Shown here in pieces: positions 9,174 through 19,147 of a DNA stretch of 64,000 nt. Source of the stretch: Sphingomonas sp. CCH21-G11 (lineage in GTDB: Bacteria > Pseudomonadota > Alphaproteobacteria > Sphingomonadales > Sphingomonadaceae). Under the pieces are notes generated by a model. It was not told where the DNA came from. It did not search any database and worked only from the letters and a program-made list of their open reading frames with translations. Within the stretch, counting starts at the first letter, position 1, and every line of letters begins with the position of its first letter. The position numbers were made by a program, and so were the translations under genes. The DNA is taken from contig NZ_LSHX01000031.1 in NCBI RefSeq assembly GCF_001555965.1, forward strand, positions 58,286 through 122,285, given 5' to 3'.

Positions 9174-10508
9174 TCAGACGGCGCGGATCTGCTCGGCGAA
9201 ATGCGCGCTTTCGGCCGCGAGCTGGCGGGCACCAGCAAAGACGCGCTTGGCGATCAACAGCATCGCCTGCGCTTTTTCCGCCGCGCTGCGGGCGGTCGCG
9301 TTGATCGCCTCGGCGTCGTTGCCGATGGCGCGGCTGGCATCGTTGGTCTGGTCGGCGTTGAACGCGATCGTGCGGGTGGCGGCCCGTTGCTGTTCGACCG
9401 CCTGCTCGATCTCGATCGAGTGGCCGGCGATCTGTCCGATCGCGGTCTCGAAGCGGGCATGGCTTTTGGCGACTTCGTCGACCGCGCGCGTGATCTCGGC
9501 GATATAGCTGCCGACCCGTTCGGCGGCGATCGCGGTCTGGTTGGACAGCGATTTCACCTCGTTCGCCACGACGGTGAAGCCCCGCCCGGCCTCGCCCGCG
9601 CGCGCGGCCTCGATCGTTGCGTTGAGTGCAAGCAGGTTCACCTGGCGGGAAATCTCGCCGATCAGCAGGATCACCGAGCCGATCGACTGGGCGGACACCC
9701 TGAGTTCCGCGGTCTGCGCGCTGCCTGCGGCGACCAGCGCCACCGCCTCGCCGGCCGTCCGCCGTGCCTCACCCGTCCGCGCCGCGATCGATTCGAGCGC
9801 CTGCGCAAGGTCGTGGCCGCGCCCCGCAATCTCCTCCATATGGACGCTGGTCTGCGCGGCGGCGGCGGCGACCGCGGCCGCGCGCGTGCTGGCGGTTGCG
9901 GCGCCGTCCGCCACGCGTGCGGCCTCGCGCTCGAGCATTTCGGACTGCATATCCATCGTGTCGCCCAGCGCCGCGACCTCGCGGTCGAAACGGTCGGCCG
10001 CGGCCTCGATCTGCTCGGCCCTTGCGATCCGCCCTGCGGCGCGGTGGACTTCCCACTCCGCGGCGAGCAGCGCGAGCCGGCGATTGGTGAGGATGCCGAA
10101 CAGCCGGTCGCCGCGCAGGATCACCATCCCTTCGCTGCCACGCCCGACGCGATATTGCTCCAGCGCTTCGCCGATCGACACGTCATGCTGGACCGCCGGG
10201 CACTCGCGGACGTGCGGCGTGAGATCGCCGCCATAGGCCGGATTGCGCAGCAGCGCGTGGCCAAAGGGGTTGAGCAGCAGGCGGCGGACATCGCGCTCGA
10301 AAATCGCGCCGCGCGGCCGCCCCAGCGGGTCGAGCACGGGCAGCAGCCGCAGGTCGGGATTGGCCTGGAACCGGTCGATGACGCTGATCAGCGTATCCGC
10401 GGTCGTCGCGTGCGCCGGGCTGCGCTCGGCCGGGGACATCCAGTCGGAAATCCGGTCGGATCGCGATGGTGCCGGGGGGATCCGGGCGGGGGCGGGAAGC
10501 GTCGACAT
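9174..10508 (-). CDS. Soluble methyl-accepting chemotaxis-like protein with an N-terminal CBS-type region
   Basis: 444 aa with no membrane segment or HAMP domain. The first ~150 residues look like a degenerate CBS pair ('[20 protein letters not shown]' and '[19 protein letters not shown]'). A coiled-coil region and a chemoreceptor signalling domain follow, with hairpin tip '[20 protein letters not shown]' and '[13 protein letters not shown]' (about residues 285-330). It would act in the cytoplasm, passing a small-molecule signal to a CheA/CheW-type system. No che genes are in the window. It converges on the dab operon, with 17 bp between stops. Confidence 0.87.
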   Translation of the reverse strand: MSTLPAPARIPPAPSRSDRISDWMSPAERSPAHATTADTLISVIDRFQANPDLRLLPVLDPLGRPRGAIFERDVRRLLLNPFGHALLRNPAYGGDLTPHVRECPAVQHDVSIGEALEQYRVGRGSEGMVILRGDRLFGILTNRRLALLAAEWEVHRAAGRIARAEQIEAAADRFDREVAALGDTMDMQSEMLEREAARVADGAATASTRAAAVAAAAAQTSVHMEEIAGRGHDLAQALESIAARTGEARRTAGEAVALVAAGSAQTAELRVSAQSIGSVILLIGEISRQVNLLALNATIEAARAGEAGRGFTVVANEVKSLSNQTAIAAERVGSYIAEITRAVDEVAKSHARFETAIGQIAGHSIEIEQAVEQQRAATRTIAFNADQTNDASRAIGNDAEAINATARSAAEKAQAMLLIAKRVFAGARQLAAESAHFAEQIRAV

Positions 10509-10535
10509 GCGCGGCAGGCTTAGGGTTTGGATCGT

Positions 10536-10583
10536 AAACGACAGTTTAGGATTATGTTACGGTTCAGCGACAAACGGCAGTTT
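10536..10583. repeat. Two copies of AAACGRCAGTTT upstream of the chemoreceptor-like gene
   Basis: AAACGACAGTTT (10536-10547) and AAACGGCAGTTT (10572-10583) differ at one base and start 36 bp apart. Each is a partial palindrome (AAAC...GTTT). They lie in the 190-bp divergent region between the chemoreceptor-like gene and the beta-helix gene, about 28 and 64 bp before the former. They may be binding sites for an unidentified regulator. Confidence 0.35.
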
Positions 10584-10698
10584 CTTGCGGGTTTTTGCGC
10601 TTCATTCGCGGGGCGTGCCCGATCGGGACTCGATTAACCCTCCTTCGCACTTTCGCGGCACCCGCGCGCGAGGGATGGGTGACGGCGAAGGAGCGAAG

Positions 10699-11637
10699 AT
10701 GCGACACGCCTTGATCCCGATGCTGGCCGTGATGCTGGCCGCCCCCGGCATCGCGCAACCGCGCGCCGCCGGTCCGTTCACCATCGCGGAAACGGGCGAA
10801 TCCTTCCGCACGCTCGACGATGCGGTCGGCGCGGTCCGCGACGGGCGCGCGACGATCCTGATCGCGCCCGGCGTCTATCGCGAGTGCACCGTCCAGAGCG
10901 GCGGGCACATCACCTATCGCGCGGTCGAGCCGGGCACCGCGATCTTCGATGGCGTGGCGTGCGAGGACAAGGCCGCGTTCGTCCTGCGCGGTCGCGGGTC
11001 GGTCGTCGACGGCATCGTCTTTCGCAACCTGCGCGTGCCCGACGGCAACGGCGCGGGCATCCGGACCGAGATCGGTGACCTGACCGTCGTCAATTCGATG
11101 TTTCTCGACAGCCAGGAAGGCATTCTCGGCGGGCATCCGAGCGGCCAGAAGATCGTGATCGACCAGTCGACCTTTGCCGGGCTGGGCCAGTGCCACGAAA
11201 CCGAGGACTGCGCCCATTCGATCTATCTCGGCAACGAAGGCAGCGTCACGATCACGCGGTCGCGGTTCGAGCGCGGACGCGGCGGCCATTACGTCAAGAT
11301 GCGCGTGCCCAACGTCACGATCCGCGATTCGAGCTTCGACGACAGCCGCGGGCGCGCGACCAATTACGCGATCGACCTGTCCGAGGGCGCGCGCGGCATC
11401 ATCGCGGGCAATCATTTCGTCCAGGGCCGCAACAAGGAAAACTGGACCGGCTTCATCGTCGTCGGTGCGGAAAAGCACACGCATTCGTCCGCGGGCCTGC
11501 GCGTCGAGGGCAATGTCGCGACGCTCGCCCCCGGCGAGACGCGCAGCCCTGCCTTCGTCGCGATCTATGGCAATGAACCGGTGGTGCTGGCCAACAACCG
11601 GCTGGCACCCGGCATCCGCGCGCTGGAACGACGCTAG
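10699..11637 (+). CDS. Secreted right-handed beta-helix protein
   Basis: 312 aa. The N-terminus 'MRHALIPMLAVMLAAPGIAQ' is a signal peptide, so the protein is exported. The body has the periodic Val/Ile/Asn pattern of a right-handed parallel beta-helix, for example 'VVDGIVFRNLRVPDGNGAGI', 'VTITRSRFERGRGGHYVKM' and 'VTIRDSSFDDSRGR'. Such folds occur in pectate lyases, other polysaccharide lyases and epimerases, but no catalytic motif was recognised. The ATG at 10699 has AAGGAG 5 nt upstream. The TAG stop shares CTAG with the convergent serine hydrolase gene. Substrate unknown. Confidence 0.8.
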   Translation: MRHALIPMLAVMLAAPGIAQPRAAGPFTIAETGESFRTLDDAVGAVRDGRATILIAPGVYRECTVQSGGHITYRAVEPGTAIFDGVACEDKAAFVLRGRGSVVDGIVFRNLRVPDGNGAGIRTEIGDLTVVNSMFLDSQEGILGGHPSGQKIVIDQSTFAGLGQCHETEDCAHSIYLGNEGSVTITRSRFERGRGGHYVKMRVPNVTIRDSSFDDSRGRATNYAIDLSEGARGIIAGNHFVQGRNKENWTGFIVVGAEKHTHSSAGLRVEGNVATLAPGETRSPAFVAIYGNEPVVLANNRLAPGIRALERR

Positions 11638-12692
11638 CGCCGCGCGTCGGCCCGGTCGGGCTGGCGCACGGGCGGTGCGAACGCAGCGATCAATTGCGCC
11701 GCCGCACGTTCGTCCCGACGGGGCCTGCCGTTCATCGCCACCACCGCCACCCGGTCCCCGTCGCGGACGACAAGGGCGAAGGCACCCTCGATCGCACCGA
11801 AGTGACTGAGCACGCCGCCGCGCCACACGCGCCAGCCCAGCCCGTAATAGCTGGCATCGCCCGGCGCGGCATAGGCCGGACGGGTCCGGACATAGGGGTC
11901 GACCGGCCCGGCGGCGAATCGCCAATAGTCGCCCGCGCTGCCGCTCCAGCCACCCCCCGGACCCAGTGCCCGAAAATTCGCCGCGGTCCAGGACGAGGGA
12001 TGCCTGACGCTCGGCACGCCGCCATAGCGAAGCGCCGCACCGCGCGGCGCAAGCACCGTGCGATGCACCTGGTCGGCATAGGATCGTCCCGAAACGCGCG
12101 CGATCACCTGGCCGAGCCGGCAATAGCCCAGATTGGAATAGGCATAGCGCGTGCCGGGCGCGAACTGCGCGGGCGGCATCCGGTCGGCGATGGCTTCGCA
12201 ACGGTCCGCAGCGGTCAGGCCGATGCGCGTCAACGACGCGGGATCGCCGATCGGGTCGAAAGTCGACGCGCGGTCCCATCCGCCGCTGTGCTGGAGCAAG
12301 TGGCGCACCGTGATGCCGGGGCCTGCCTCCGCAACCAGGGTGTCGAGGGTGAGGCGGCCTGCGCGCACCAGCCCCGACACCGCCGACGCGGTGACTGGCT
12401 TCGCTAGGCTGGCGAGGCGAAACCGGTCATCGGGGCGCATCGGCCGATCGGGCGTCGCCATGCCGATCGCGGTCAGTTCGGGCTGTCCGCCGACCCGGCC
12501 GGTTGCCACCACCGCGCCGGCAATGCCCTCGCGCGCAAGCAACCCGCGTACCTCCTCGATCAGCGCGCGCTCCGGGCTCCGGGTCATCCCATGCATGGTC
12601 AACGCCCCGATCAGGGCGAGGATCGCCAGCAGGACGACCAATCCGGCGCGCCGCCGCAGGCCGAACGAAAGGAGGGACGATGCGCGTGCCAC
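11634..12692 (-). CDS. Serine hydrolase of the beta-lactamase (class C / DD-peptidase) family
   Basis: 352 aa. A single N-terminal membrane segment (about residues 15-35, 'RRAGLVVLLAILALIGALTM') anchors or exports it. The three family motifs are visible: Ser95-x-x-Lys98 in 'RLASLAKPVTA', Tyr185-Ser-Asn187 in 'YAYSNLGYC', and a His-x-Gly motif in 'VLSHFGAIEG' near the C-terminus. Relatives include esterases, D-aminopeptidases and DD-carboxypeptidases; real beta-lactamase activity is not implied. It converges on and overlaps the beta-helix gene by 4 bp. Confidence 0.9.
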   Translation of the reverse strand: MARASSLLSFGLRRRAGLVVLLAILALIGALTMHGMTRSPERALIEEVRGLLAREGIAGAVVATGRVGGQPELTAIGMATPDRPMRPDDRFRLASLAKPVTASAVSGLVRAGRLTLDTLVAEAGPGITVRHLLQHSGGWDRASTFDPIGDPASLTRIGLTAADRCEAIADRMPPAQFAPGTRYAYSNLGYCRLGQVIARVSGRSYADQVHRTVLAPRGAALRYGGVPSVRHPSSWTAANFRALGPGGGWSGSAGDYWRFAAGPVDPYVRTRPAYAAPGDASYYGLGWRVWRGGVLSHFGAIEGAFALVVRDGDRVAVVAMNGRPRRDERAAAQLIAAFAPPVRQPDRADARR

Positions 12693-12744
12693 CCCGCCGG
12701 TCTAGCGCCGAACGGCTAAGGTCCGGTGAAAGCGCCGACCCAAG

Positions 12745-14451
12745 TCAGGGACAGGTGCTCGCCGTCGTCACGTCGAGGTCGCGGCACTGACCGTCGATCT
12801 CGTTCGCAGGCAGCGGCAGCTTCAGCACCCCGGCCAGTGTCGGCGCGATGTCGGTCGTGCTGATCGCCAGCGGCTGTTCAAAGCCGGCCATCCCCTTGCG
12901 CCAGAACAGGATGGGCACGCGGCGGTCATAGTCCCAGATGCTGCCATGCGTGGCGACATAGCCGCGCGAGGCGTCGGGGATCGGCGTCACCCGCTGCTTG
13001 AGCACGACGACGAAATCGCCCGCCCGGGCCGGATCGAACGCGGCGCGCGCCCGCTCGATCAGTGTCCAGGCGTCGGGCGAACGCTGGCGGGGCAGCGCGG
13101 TCGCCAGAATCTGGGCGCGGGTGAACACGGTCTCGACCTGTTCGTGCGCGGCATAGCGACGCACGGCGGCATCGACGACACGGCGGCGGTCGGCCGGGCT
13201 CAGCGCGGGGTCGATCCAGACATCGCCGCCCGCGCCGCCCCACATCAGCTGGCCGGTCAGGCCCAGCTCGCCGGCAATTGCCTTGCCCATCGTCGCCGGC
13301 GCCAGCGCCGGGTCCAGGCGGGTCGCGTCGGCCGCGCCCTGGATCCGGATGCGTTCGGGCAGGTCGTGCCCGCCATGATCGGCGGTCAGCACCGCCAGAT
13401 AGTCGATGCCCGCCGCATCGAGCACCGCGAAGAACTGGCCGAGATCCTCGTCGAGCGACATGAGCTGCAGGCACATCTCGGTGCCCTGGTTGCCGAATGT
13501 ATGGCCGACATAGTCGGTCGCCGACACGCCGACCGCCAGGATGTCGGTCGCCTCGCCTTTGCCCAGCCCCATGTCCTGGACCAGCCCCGCCGCCAGCGCG
13601 AGCGTTGCGCCGTCGAGCGCGGGCGACGCACGAAAGCCGCGCGCGTCGCCCGGCGCGCGCTGGAACCGGCCCGTACCGACGCTGTTGCCGCCACCGATCG
13701 CGATCGGCTGATCGACGCGCGCACATGCCGGCGGCAGGTCAAGCGGCGGCTGGCCCTGCGCGATCAGGCGCGCGACGGCGGCGTTCGTGCGATCGACCAC
13801 GGGCAGCGTGGCGCGGCCTTTGAACGTCGCGAACTGCTTGCCGTCCCACCACCAGCTCTGGTCGGTGCGGCCGCCGCCCATCATTACCGCGGCGCGATCC
13901 TTGCCCGCGACGGCGACGTTGCGCGATCGCGGGTTCGCCGCCTTCAGCCGCTCGCCGAGCACCGGCACCTTCAGATGCACGGCGGAAACCGTATAGTCGG
14001 ACGACGTGCTGCCCGGCGCGGTTTCGTCCTCCGCGCAATAGACGCTCTTGTCGGCACGCGCGGCGTTCAGGTCAGTCCAGTTGTTCGCGATGATGCCGCT
14101 GCGATAAGGCAGCGCGCCGGTCAGGATCGTCGAATGGCCGGGACAAGTTTCCGTCGCCGCATGCGCCTGGTAGCCGGAGGGAAACACCACCCCACTCGCC
14201 ATGCGCGCCAGCCCGCCGGTAAAATGCGGCCGATATTGCGCGAACAGGTCGGCGGCGAACTGGTCGACCGAGATCGCGACGATCAGCCTGGGCGGGGCGG
14301 CGGGCGCAGCCGCGGGTCGATCGGCCGCCGGTGCGCGGGCGGGCTCGGCCGCGGGCGCATCGCTTTTTTGCGGCGCGGTCTGTGCATGTGCAACCATCGG
14401 TGCCGCGAGCGCGAACAACAGGGCGGGAGCATGGTGACGAAGGACGCGCAT
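12745..14451 (-). CDS. Alkaline phosphatase family protein (PafA / nucleotide pyrophosphatase type), periplasmic
   Basis: 568 aa from the ATG at 14451, chosen because it opens a clear signal peptide ('MRVLRHHAPALLFALAAPMV ... AHAQ'); the frame stays open a further 42 codons upstream. The metal-binding and nucleophile region 'ATETCPGHSTILTGALPYRS' is followed by 'DYVGHTFGNQG' and 'LTADHGGHDLPE', which supply the Asp/His ligands of the two-metal site. A late His lies in 'YVATHGSIWDYDRR'. It likely hydrolyses phosphomonoesters or diesters in the periplasm. It is divergent from the dsbD-like gene with 71 bp between start codons. Confidence 0.9.
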   Translation of the reverse strand: MRVLRHHAPALLFALAAPMVAHAQTAPQKSDAPAAEPARAPAADRPAAAPAAPPRLIVAISVDQFAADLFAQYRPHFTGGLARMASGVVFPSGYQAHAATETCPGHSTILTGALPYRSGIIANNWTDLNAARADKSVYCAEDETAPGSTSSDYTVSAVHLKVPVLGERLKAANPRSRNVAVAGKDRAAVMMGGGRTDQSWWWDGKQFATFKGRATLPVVDRTNAAVARLIAQGQPPLDLPPACARVDQPIAIGGGNSVGTGRFQRAPGDARGFRASPALDGATLALAAGLVQDMGLGKGEATDILAVGVSATDYVGHTFGNQGTEMCLQLMSLDEDLGQFFAVLDAAGIDYLAVLTADHGGHDLPERIRIQGAADATRLDPALAPATMGKAIAGELGLTGQLMWGGAGGDVWIDPALSPADRRRVVDAAVRRYAAHEQVETVFTRAQILATALPRQRSPDAWTLIERARAAFDPARAGDFVVVLKQRVTPIPDASRGYVATHGSIWDYDRRVPILFWRKGMAGFEQPLAISTTDIAPTLAGVLKLPLPANEIDGQCRDLDVTTASTCP

Positions 14452-14522
14452 CGAATATCCCAACTGCTTTTTCGGATCGCCCGCGCTATGTTCCAACGCG
14501 TCGGGCTGGGCAAGGATGACGC

Positions 14523-16628
14523 ATGGGTTCTGGATATTTCGGCGCGATGACAAAGGCCGCCTTGCGCCGGCTTTCAATCGTCACGCTGCTGCTCGTCACG
14601 CCGTTCGCATCGGCGCTGGCGCAGGAGGAGCTGCCCGGCCCGCATATCGCCATCGACCTGATCGCCGAAACCGATCGTCCCGCCCCGGGGCAGGAGGTGA
14701 CGCTCGCATTCGCCTCCACCCCGCAGCCCGGCTGGCACGGTTACTGGAAAAATCCGGGCGAGGCCGGCATCGAGACCCAGCTCGCCTGGACGCTGCCCAC
14801 CGGGGTCGCGGTCGGCCCGCTGGCCTATCCGGTGCCCCAGAAGCTGCTGATCGCGGGCATCATGAACTATGTCTATGAAGGGCCGTTCACGCAATTCGCG
14901 ACGGTCCGGATTCCCGCCGACGCGGCGGTCGGCACGCGCCTGCCGCTGCGGGTGCGCACCGATTACCTGGTCTGCACCGACGAGATCTGCGTCCCCGAAA
15001 GCGCCGAACTGTCGACCGTCCTGACCGTCGGCGACGGCGCGATCGATCCCGCGCGCCGCGCGCAATTCGACCGCTGGCGTCGCGCCCTGCCCAGGCCGAT
15101 CGGATCACCCGCGACCTTCGCGGTCACCGGCAGCGGCGCCGACGCGCGCGTCCGCATCGCCATCCCCTACCCGGCCGACGCGCCGCTGGGCGACCCCGCC
15201 GCCGCCTATTTCTTTCCGCTGACCGCCGGCGCGATCGATTATGGCGCGGCCCAGACCGTGACGCGCGACGGCGACAGGCTGCTGATCGACACCGTCGCGG
15301 CGGGCAGTCCAACGGCGATCGAAGGCGTGCTTAAGCTCGGCGAAGGCGACGGGTTCCAGGTGCGCGCAGCCCCCGGCGCGGTGCCGACGACCGCGGGCGG
15401 CGGCGGTGCGGTCGACTGGCAGCTCGCCGCGCTTGCCCTGCTCGGCGCGATCGCCGGCGGGCTGATCCTCAACATCATGCCATGCGTCTTTCCGATCCTC
15501 AGCCTGAAGGCGCTCAGCCTGGCAAAGGCGGGCGAGAGCGACGCGCATGCCCGGGCGGAGGGCCTGGCCTATACCGCCGGCGTCGTGCTGGTCTGCGCCG
15601 CGCTGGGCGCGATGCTGCTGGGGCTGCGCGCGGCCGGCGCCACCGTCGGCTGGGCCTTCCAGCTTCAGGACCCGCGCGTCATCCTCGTCCTGCTGCTGCT
15701 GGTCAGCGCGATCGCGCTCAACTTGGCGGGGCTGTTCGAGCTGCCGACCCCGCAATTCGCGGCGCGCGCCACGGGCGGCGGGACAAAGGGCGCGTTCGCC
15801 ACCGGCGCGCTTGCCGCCTTCATCGCGACACCGTGCACCGGCCCGTTCATGGGCGCGGCGCTCGGCGCGGCGCTGATCCTGCCCTGGTGGGCGGCGATGC
15901 TGATCTTCATCGGGCTGGGACTCGGGCTGGCGCTCCCCTTCCTGCTGCTCGGCTTCGTCCCCGCGCTCCGGCGGCGGCTGCCGCGACCGGGACCGTGGAT
16001 GGACAATTTCCGCAAGGCGCTGTCGGTGCCGATGTTTCTGACCGCGCTCGCGCTCGCCTGGATCCTCGGGCGACAGGCGGGGGTCGACGGCATGGCGCTC
16101 GGGCTGGGCGCGGTGCTGGTCGCCGCGATCGGACTGTGGTGGACCGGGCGACGACAGGCGGGCGGCAAGGGGCGGCAATGGCTGCCCGCGCTTCCCGCGC
16201 TCGCCCTCGCGCTTGCCGCGACCGCGCTTGTCCAGCGTGCGCCCGCCCAGGCGACCGATGCGGTCGCCGCGCTGCCGGACGCACAGGCGTTCAGCGAGAC
16301 GAAGCTGGCCACCTTGCGCGCCGAAAACCGGCCCGTTTTCGCCTATTTCACCGCTGACTGGTGCGTGACGTGCAAGGTCAATGAAAAGGCCGCGATCGAA
16401 ACCGCGGCGGTAGCGAGGGCGTTCGGCGACGGCAGGGTCGCGGTGCTGGTCGGCGACTGGACCAATGGCGACCCCGCGCTCGGCCGCTTCATCGAACGCC
16501 ACAACCGCGCCGGCGTGCCGCTCTACCTATGGTACGCGCCGGGCAGTGATGAACCCAAGGTGCTGCCGCAAGTGCTGACTCAGGCGATGCTGACCGATCT
16601 GGCCGGCGGAGGAAAAGCCGGGGGGTGA
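14523..16628 (+). CDS. dsbD: DsbD-like thiol:disulfide interchange protein (reductase)
   Basis: 701 aa. A signal peptide (cleavage near 'ASALAQEEL') precedes a periplasmic N-terminal domain with Cys pair 'YLVCTDEICVPE'. A multi-helix membrane domain of the CcdA/DsbD type holds the paired cysteines in 'NIMPCVFPILSLKAL' and 'ATPCTGPFMGAAL'. The C-terminal thioredoxin-like domain has the active site 'DWCVTCKVNE' (Trp613). It carries electrons from cytoplasmic thioredoxin to the periplasm for disulfide reduction or cytochrome c maturation. The ATG at 14523 has AAGGA 6 nt upstream; ATG 14547 in frame is an alternative. Confidence 0.92.
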   Translation: MGSGYFGAMTKAALRRLSIVTLLLVTPFASALAQEELPGPHIAIDLIAETDRPAPGQEVTLAFASTPQPGWHGYWKNPGEAGIETQLAWTLPTGVAVGPLAYPVPQKLLIAGIMNYVYEGPFTQFATVRIPADAAVGTRLPLRVRTDYLVCTDEICVPESAELSTVLTVGDGAIDPARRAQFDRWRRALPRPIGSPATFAVTGSGADARVRIAIPYPADAPLGDPAAAYFFPLTAGAIDYGAAQTVTRDGDRLLIDTVAAGSPTAIEGVLKLGEGDGFQVRAAPGAVPTTAGGGGAVDWQLAALALLGAIAGGLILNIMPCVFPILSLKALSLAKAGESDAHARAEGLAYTAGVVLVCAALGAMLLGLRAAGATVGWAFQLQDPRVILVLLLLVSAIALNLAGLFELPTPQFAARATGGGTKGAFATGALAAFIATPCTGPFMGAALGAALILPWWAAMLIFIGLGLGLALPFLLLGFVPALRRRLPRPGPWMDNFRKALSVPMFLTALALAWILGRQAGVDGMALGLGAVLVAAIGLWWTGRRQAGGKGRQWLPALPALALALAATALVQRAPAQATDAVAALPDAQAFSETKLATLRAENRPVFAYFTADWCVTCKVNEKAAIETAAVARAFGDGRVAVLVGDWTNGDPALGRFIERHNRAGVPLYLWYAPGSDEPKVLPQVLTQAMLTDLAGGGKAGG

Positions 16629-16652
16629 GCGTCGTGTCGGCCGCGCGCCGGC

Positions 16653-17627
16653 TCAGCCGCCCAGTTCGGCAAAGGTCGCGGTGCCGACCGGATAGTCGCG
16701 CCAGGTTGCGTGGTCGAAATGCCACCATTCCTCCGGGATGACCGCAAAGCCCTCCGCTTCCATCGCGCGCCGCAGCAGGTCGCGGTTCGCGCGCGCCTCG
16801 GTGGTGCCGCCGCGAAAGTCGGCCGCCGCGCGGTGCGAGAATTCGTCATAGCGGCTCGGCATCGGCACGATGCGCCCGGTCGCCAGCTCGGTCAGGCCCA
16901 GATCGACCGCGCAACCGCGATTGTGGCGCGACCCCTGCGCGGGATCGGCCACGAATTCGCGGCTTTCGGGCGGCGTCGCTTCCCAGAACATCCAGGTCGC
17001 GTACCAGGGTCGATACGCGTCATAGATGACCAGCCCGAAGCCCTGCGCACGCAGCGCCGCCAGCACGCGGCCCAGCGCCTCGGCCGCCGGCCGCTGCAAA
17101 AATGCGCCCGGGCGGTCATAGACCGGCAGCCCCATGAAATTGTCCGCGGTCGCATAGCGGATGTCGAGGCGCAGCCCCACGCCGGTCAGCGCGACAAGGT
17201 CGGCCGCACGCGCGCCGGGCTGCGGCGCGGGCGGGGTGGCGGCGAGCGCCCGCTGGCGCAGCGCCGCCGGGTCGGCGCGCACCGCGGCACGGATGCGCGC
17301 CTGCGCCTCCGCCCCGAAATCGCGGCGCGGGTTAAGCAGGCCATTGATCACCACCGACTGTCCGCCCTCGCTGAAATACAGCCTCCGCCCGTCGGCCGCG
17401 CGCCACACGCCGGGTTCGGCCGGGGTCAGCATGCCGTCCAGCCCCATACCGATCGCGAACAGCGCGCCATCCGCCTCGCCGATCGTCACGAACCGTTCGG
17501 GTTCGCCATAATCGCCGATCAGGTCCATGCCGTAAAAGCACCGGTCCTGCGCCCAGCCCGGCGTGGCCAGCATCAGCGCCGCCCCCGCCCCCAGCCCGCC
17601 ACGCAACACTGTCCGCCGCGCAATCAT
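16653..17627 (-). CDS. D-alanyl-D-alanine dipeptidase, VanX/DdpX-like (peptidase M15D)
   Basis: 324 aa. The start is placed at ATG 17627 because it overlaps the preceding stop as ATGA; a frame ATG at 17651 is less likely. The N-terminus 'MIARRTVLRGGLGAGAAL' is a Tat-type twin-arginine signal, so the enzyme should be exported folded. The zinc and catalytic motifs are present: 'YDAYRPW', 'SRHNRGCAVDLGL' (SxHxxGxAVD) and 'EEWWHFD'. It would split D-Ala-D-Ala or related dipeptides. About 120 extra residues follow the signal before the catalytic domain. Third gene of a coupled ABC transporter operon. Confidence 0.9.
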   Translation of the reverse strand: MIARRTVLRGGLGAGAALMLATPGWAQDRCFYGMDLIGDYGEPERFVTIGEADGALFAIGMGLDGMLTPAEPGVWRAADGRRLYFSEGGQSVVINGLLNPRRDFGAEAQARIRAAVRADPAALRQRALAATPPAPQPGARAADLVALTGVGLRLDIRYATADNFMGLPVYDRPGAFLQRPAAEALGRVLAALRAQGFGLVIYDAYRPWYATWMFWEATPPESREFVADPAQGSRHNRGCAVDLGLTELATGRIVPMPSRYDEFSHRAAADFRGGTTEARANRDLLRRAMEAEGFAVIPEEWWHFDHATWRDYPVGTATFAELGG

Positions 17628-19147
17628 CGTGCGATCCGTCGGTTGAGCCATGTCGCCACCTCGCCTGCACCCTGCTTGTCGGTATCGCGGTCGACCCGGT
17701 AATTCGCCTCGCGCATCGCTTCGACCGGAATCGCGCCGACCAGCGGGCGCAGCGCCGCCAGAAAACGTTCGTCCTGCGTCCGCTTGGGCGCGACCAGCAG
17801 GATCGCGTCATAGCCGGGGATCGCGCCCTTGGGATCGCTGAGCACCGTCAGCCCCTGCGCCGCGATCCGCCCGTCGGAGGAAAAGGCGGAGATGACGTCC
17901 GCTTCGCCGCTGTCGATCGCGCGATACATGAAGGTCGGGTTGTACGCCCGCGCCGAGGCGAAACGCAGCCCGTAGGCGTCGCGGATCGCCCGCCATTCGC
18001 CGCGCTCCAGGAATTCGAGGTCTGCGCCCAGCTTCAGCCCCGGCGCGGCGCGCGTCAGGTCATCGAGCGAGGCGATATCGCGCGCCTTTGCATCGTCACC
18101 GCGCATCGCGAAGGCATAGGCATTCTCGAACCCCAGCGTGCCGACCAGCCCGACACCGTGCCGCTTCCGCGCCCATGTCGCCACGCCCGCGACGATCGCC
18201 GCGCGGCCGGGTACATCCGTGCGCCGCATCTGGTTGGTCCAGAGCGTCCCCGAATAGTCGACATAGACATCGATGTCCCCGCCGGCGAGCGCGGCAAAGG
18301 CGACGCCCGATCCCAGCCCCTCGCGATAACTGACCCGGTATCCCGCCGCTTCGAGCCGCTGGCCGATGACGCGCGCCAGGATATATTGCTCGGAAAAGCC
18401 CTTGGCCCCGACTACGACGTCGCGCGGGGGCGTGACGAGCAGCGGTGCGACCGCAACCGCCAGGCCCGCGCCGAGCAGCGCCACGCTCGCCCATAATTGT
18501 CCGCGCCGCCGCGCCCGGATTGCCCCTTCGGCCAGCCCCAGCAGCGCGTCGACCGCGATCGCCAGCGCCGCGGCGGCAATGCACCCGGCCAGCACCAGCG
18601 ACCAGTTCTGCGTCTGCAGCCCGGCGAAGATCAGGTCGCCCAGGCTCGGCTGGCCGACCGTCGTCGACAGCGTCGCCGCCCCGATCGTCCAAACGGCCGC
18701 GGTGCGGATGCCGGCCATCAGCACCGGCGCGACCAGCGGCAGCTCGACCAGGCGCAATTTCTGTCCCGCCGTCATGCCGACGCCATCCGCCGCCTCCAGC
18801 ACTGCGGGGTCGAGATGGGTCAGCCCGGTCACGCCGTTGCGGACGACCGGCAGCAGCGCATAGAGGCTGAGCGCGAGCAGCGACGGCAGGAAGCCGAGCG
18901 CCGGGATGCCGCCCCCCACCAGCCCCGACAGCCACAGCAGCACGGGATAGAACAACGCAAGCAACGCAAGCGCGGGCACGGTCTGGATCAAGCTCGCCAG
19001 CGCCAGCACGATGCGCGCCACCGCCGGCCGCCGCGCCGACCACAGGATCAACGGCGCACTGACCACCAGCGCCAGCATGAGCGCGGCCGCCGCGAGCAGC
19101 AGGTGGCGGGCCGCAAGCTCGGGCACGCGCGCGAATGCCTCGATCAT
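17624..19147 (-). CDS. Fused permease and substrate-binding protein of an OpuB/OpuC-type (QAT) ABC importer
   Basis: 507 aa. Residues 1-215 form a permease with the coupling-loop region 'AADGVGMTAGQKLRLVELPL' and several membrane helices. A further helix (about 230-255) leads into a periplasmic binding domain beginning 'VVVGAKGFSEQYILARVIGQ' and containing 'VYVDYSGTLWTNQM', typical of glycine betaine/choline/osmoprotectant binding proteins. The start ATG 19147 overlaps the ATPase stop (ATGA), and its own stop overlaps the dipeptidase start the same way. The substrate is most likely a quaternary amine, but the coupled dipeptidase leaves other small zwitterions open. Confidence 0.9.
   Translation of the reverse strand: MIEAFARVPELAARHLLLAAAALMLALVVSAPLILWSARRPAVARIVLALASLIQTVPALALLALFYPVLLWLSGLVGGGIPALGFLPSLLALSLYALLPVVRNGVTGLTHLDPAVLEAADGVGMTAGQKLRLVELPLVAPVLMAGIRTAAVWTIGAATLSTTVGQPSLGDLIFAGLQTQNWSLVLAGCIAAAALAIAVDALLGLAEGAIRARRRGQLWASVALLGAGLAVAVAPLLVTPPRDVVVGAKGFSEQYILARVIGQRLEAAGYRVSYREGLGSGVAFAALAGGDIDVYVDYSGTLWTNQMRRTDVPGRAAIVAGVATWARKRHGVGLVGTLGFENAYAFAMRGDDAKARDIASLDDLTRAAPGLKLGADLEFLERGEWRAIRDAYGLRFASARAYNPTFMYRAIDSGEADVISAFSSDGRIAAQGLTVLSDPKGAIPGYDAILLVAPKRTQDERFLAALRPLVGAIPVEAMREANYRVDRDTDKQGAGEVATWLNRRIAR

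Noticed and set aside
12946-14550. 534-codon plus-strand frame across the alkaline phosphatase gene
   Set aside because: No recognisable domain, Arg-rich; it is antisense to a gene with signal peptide and intact metal motifs.
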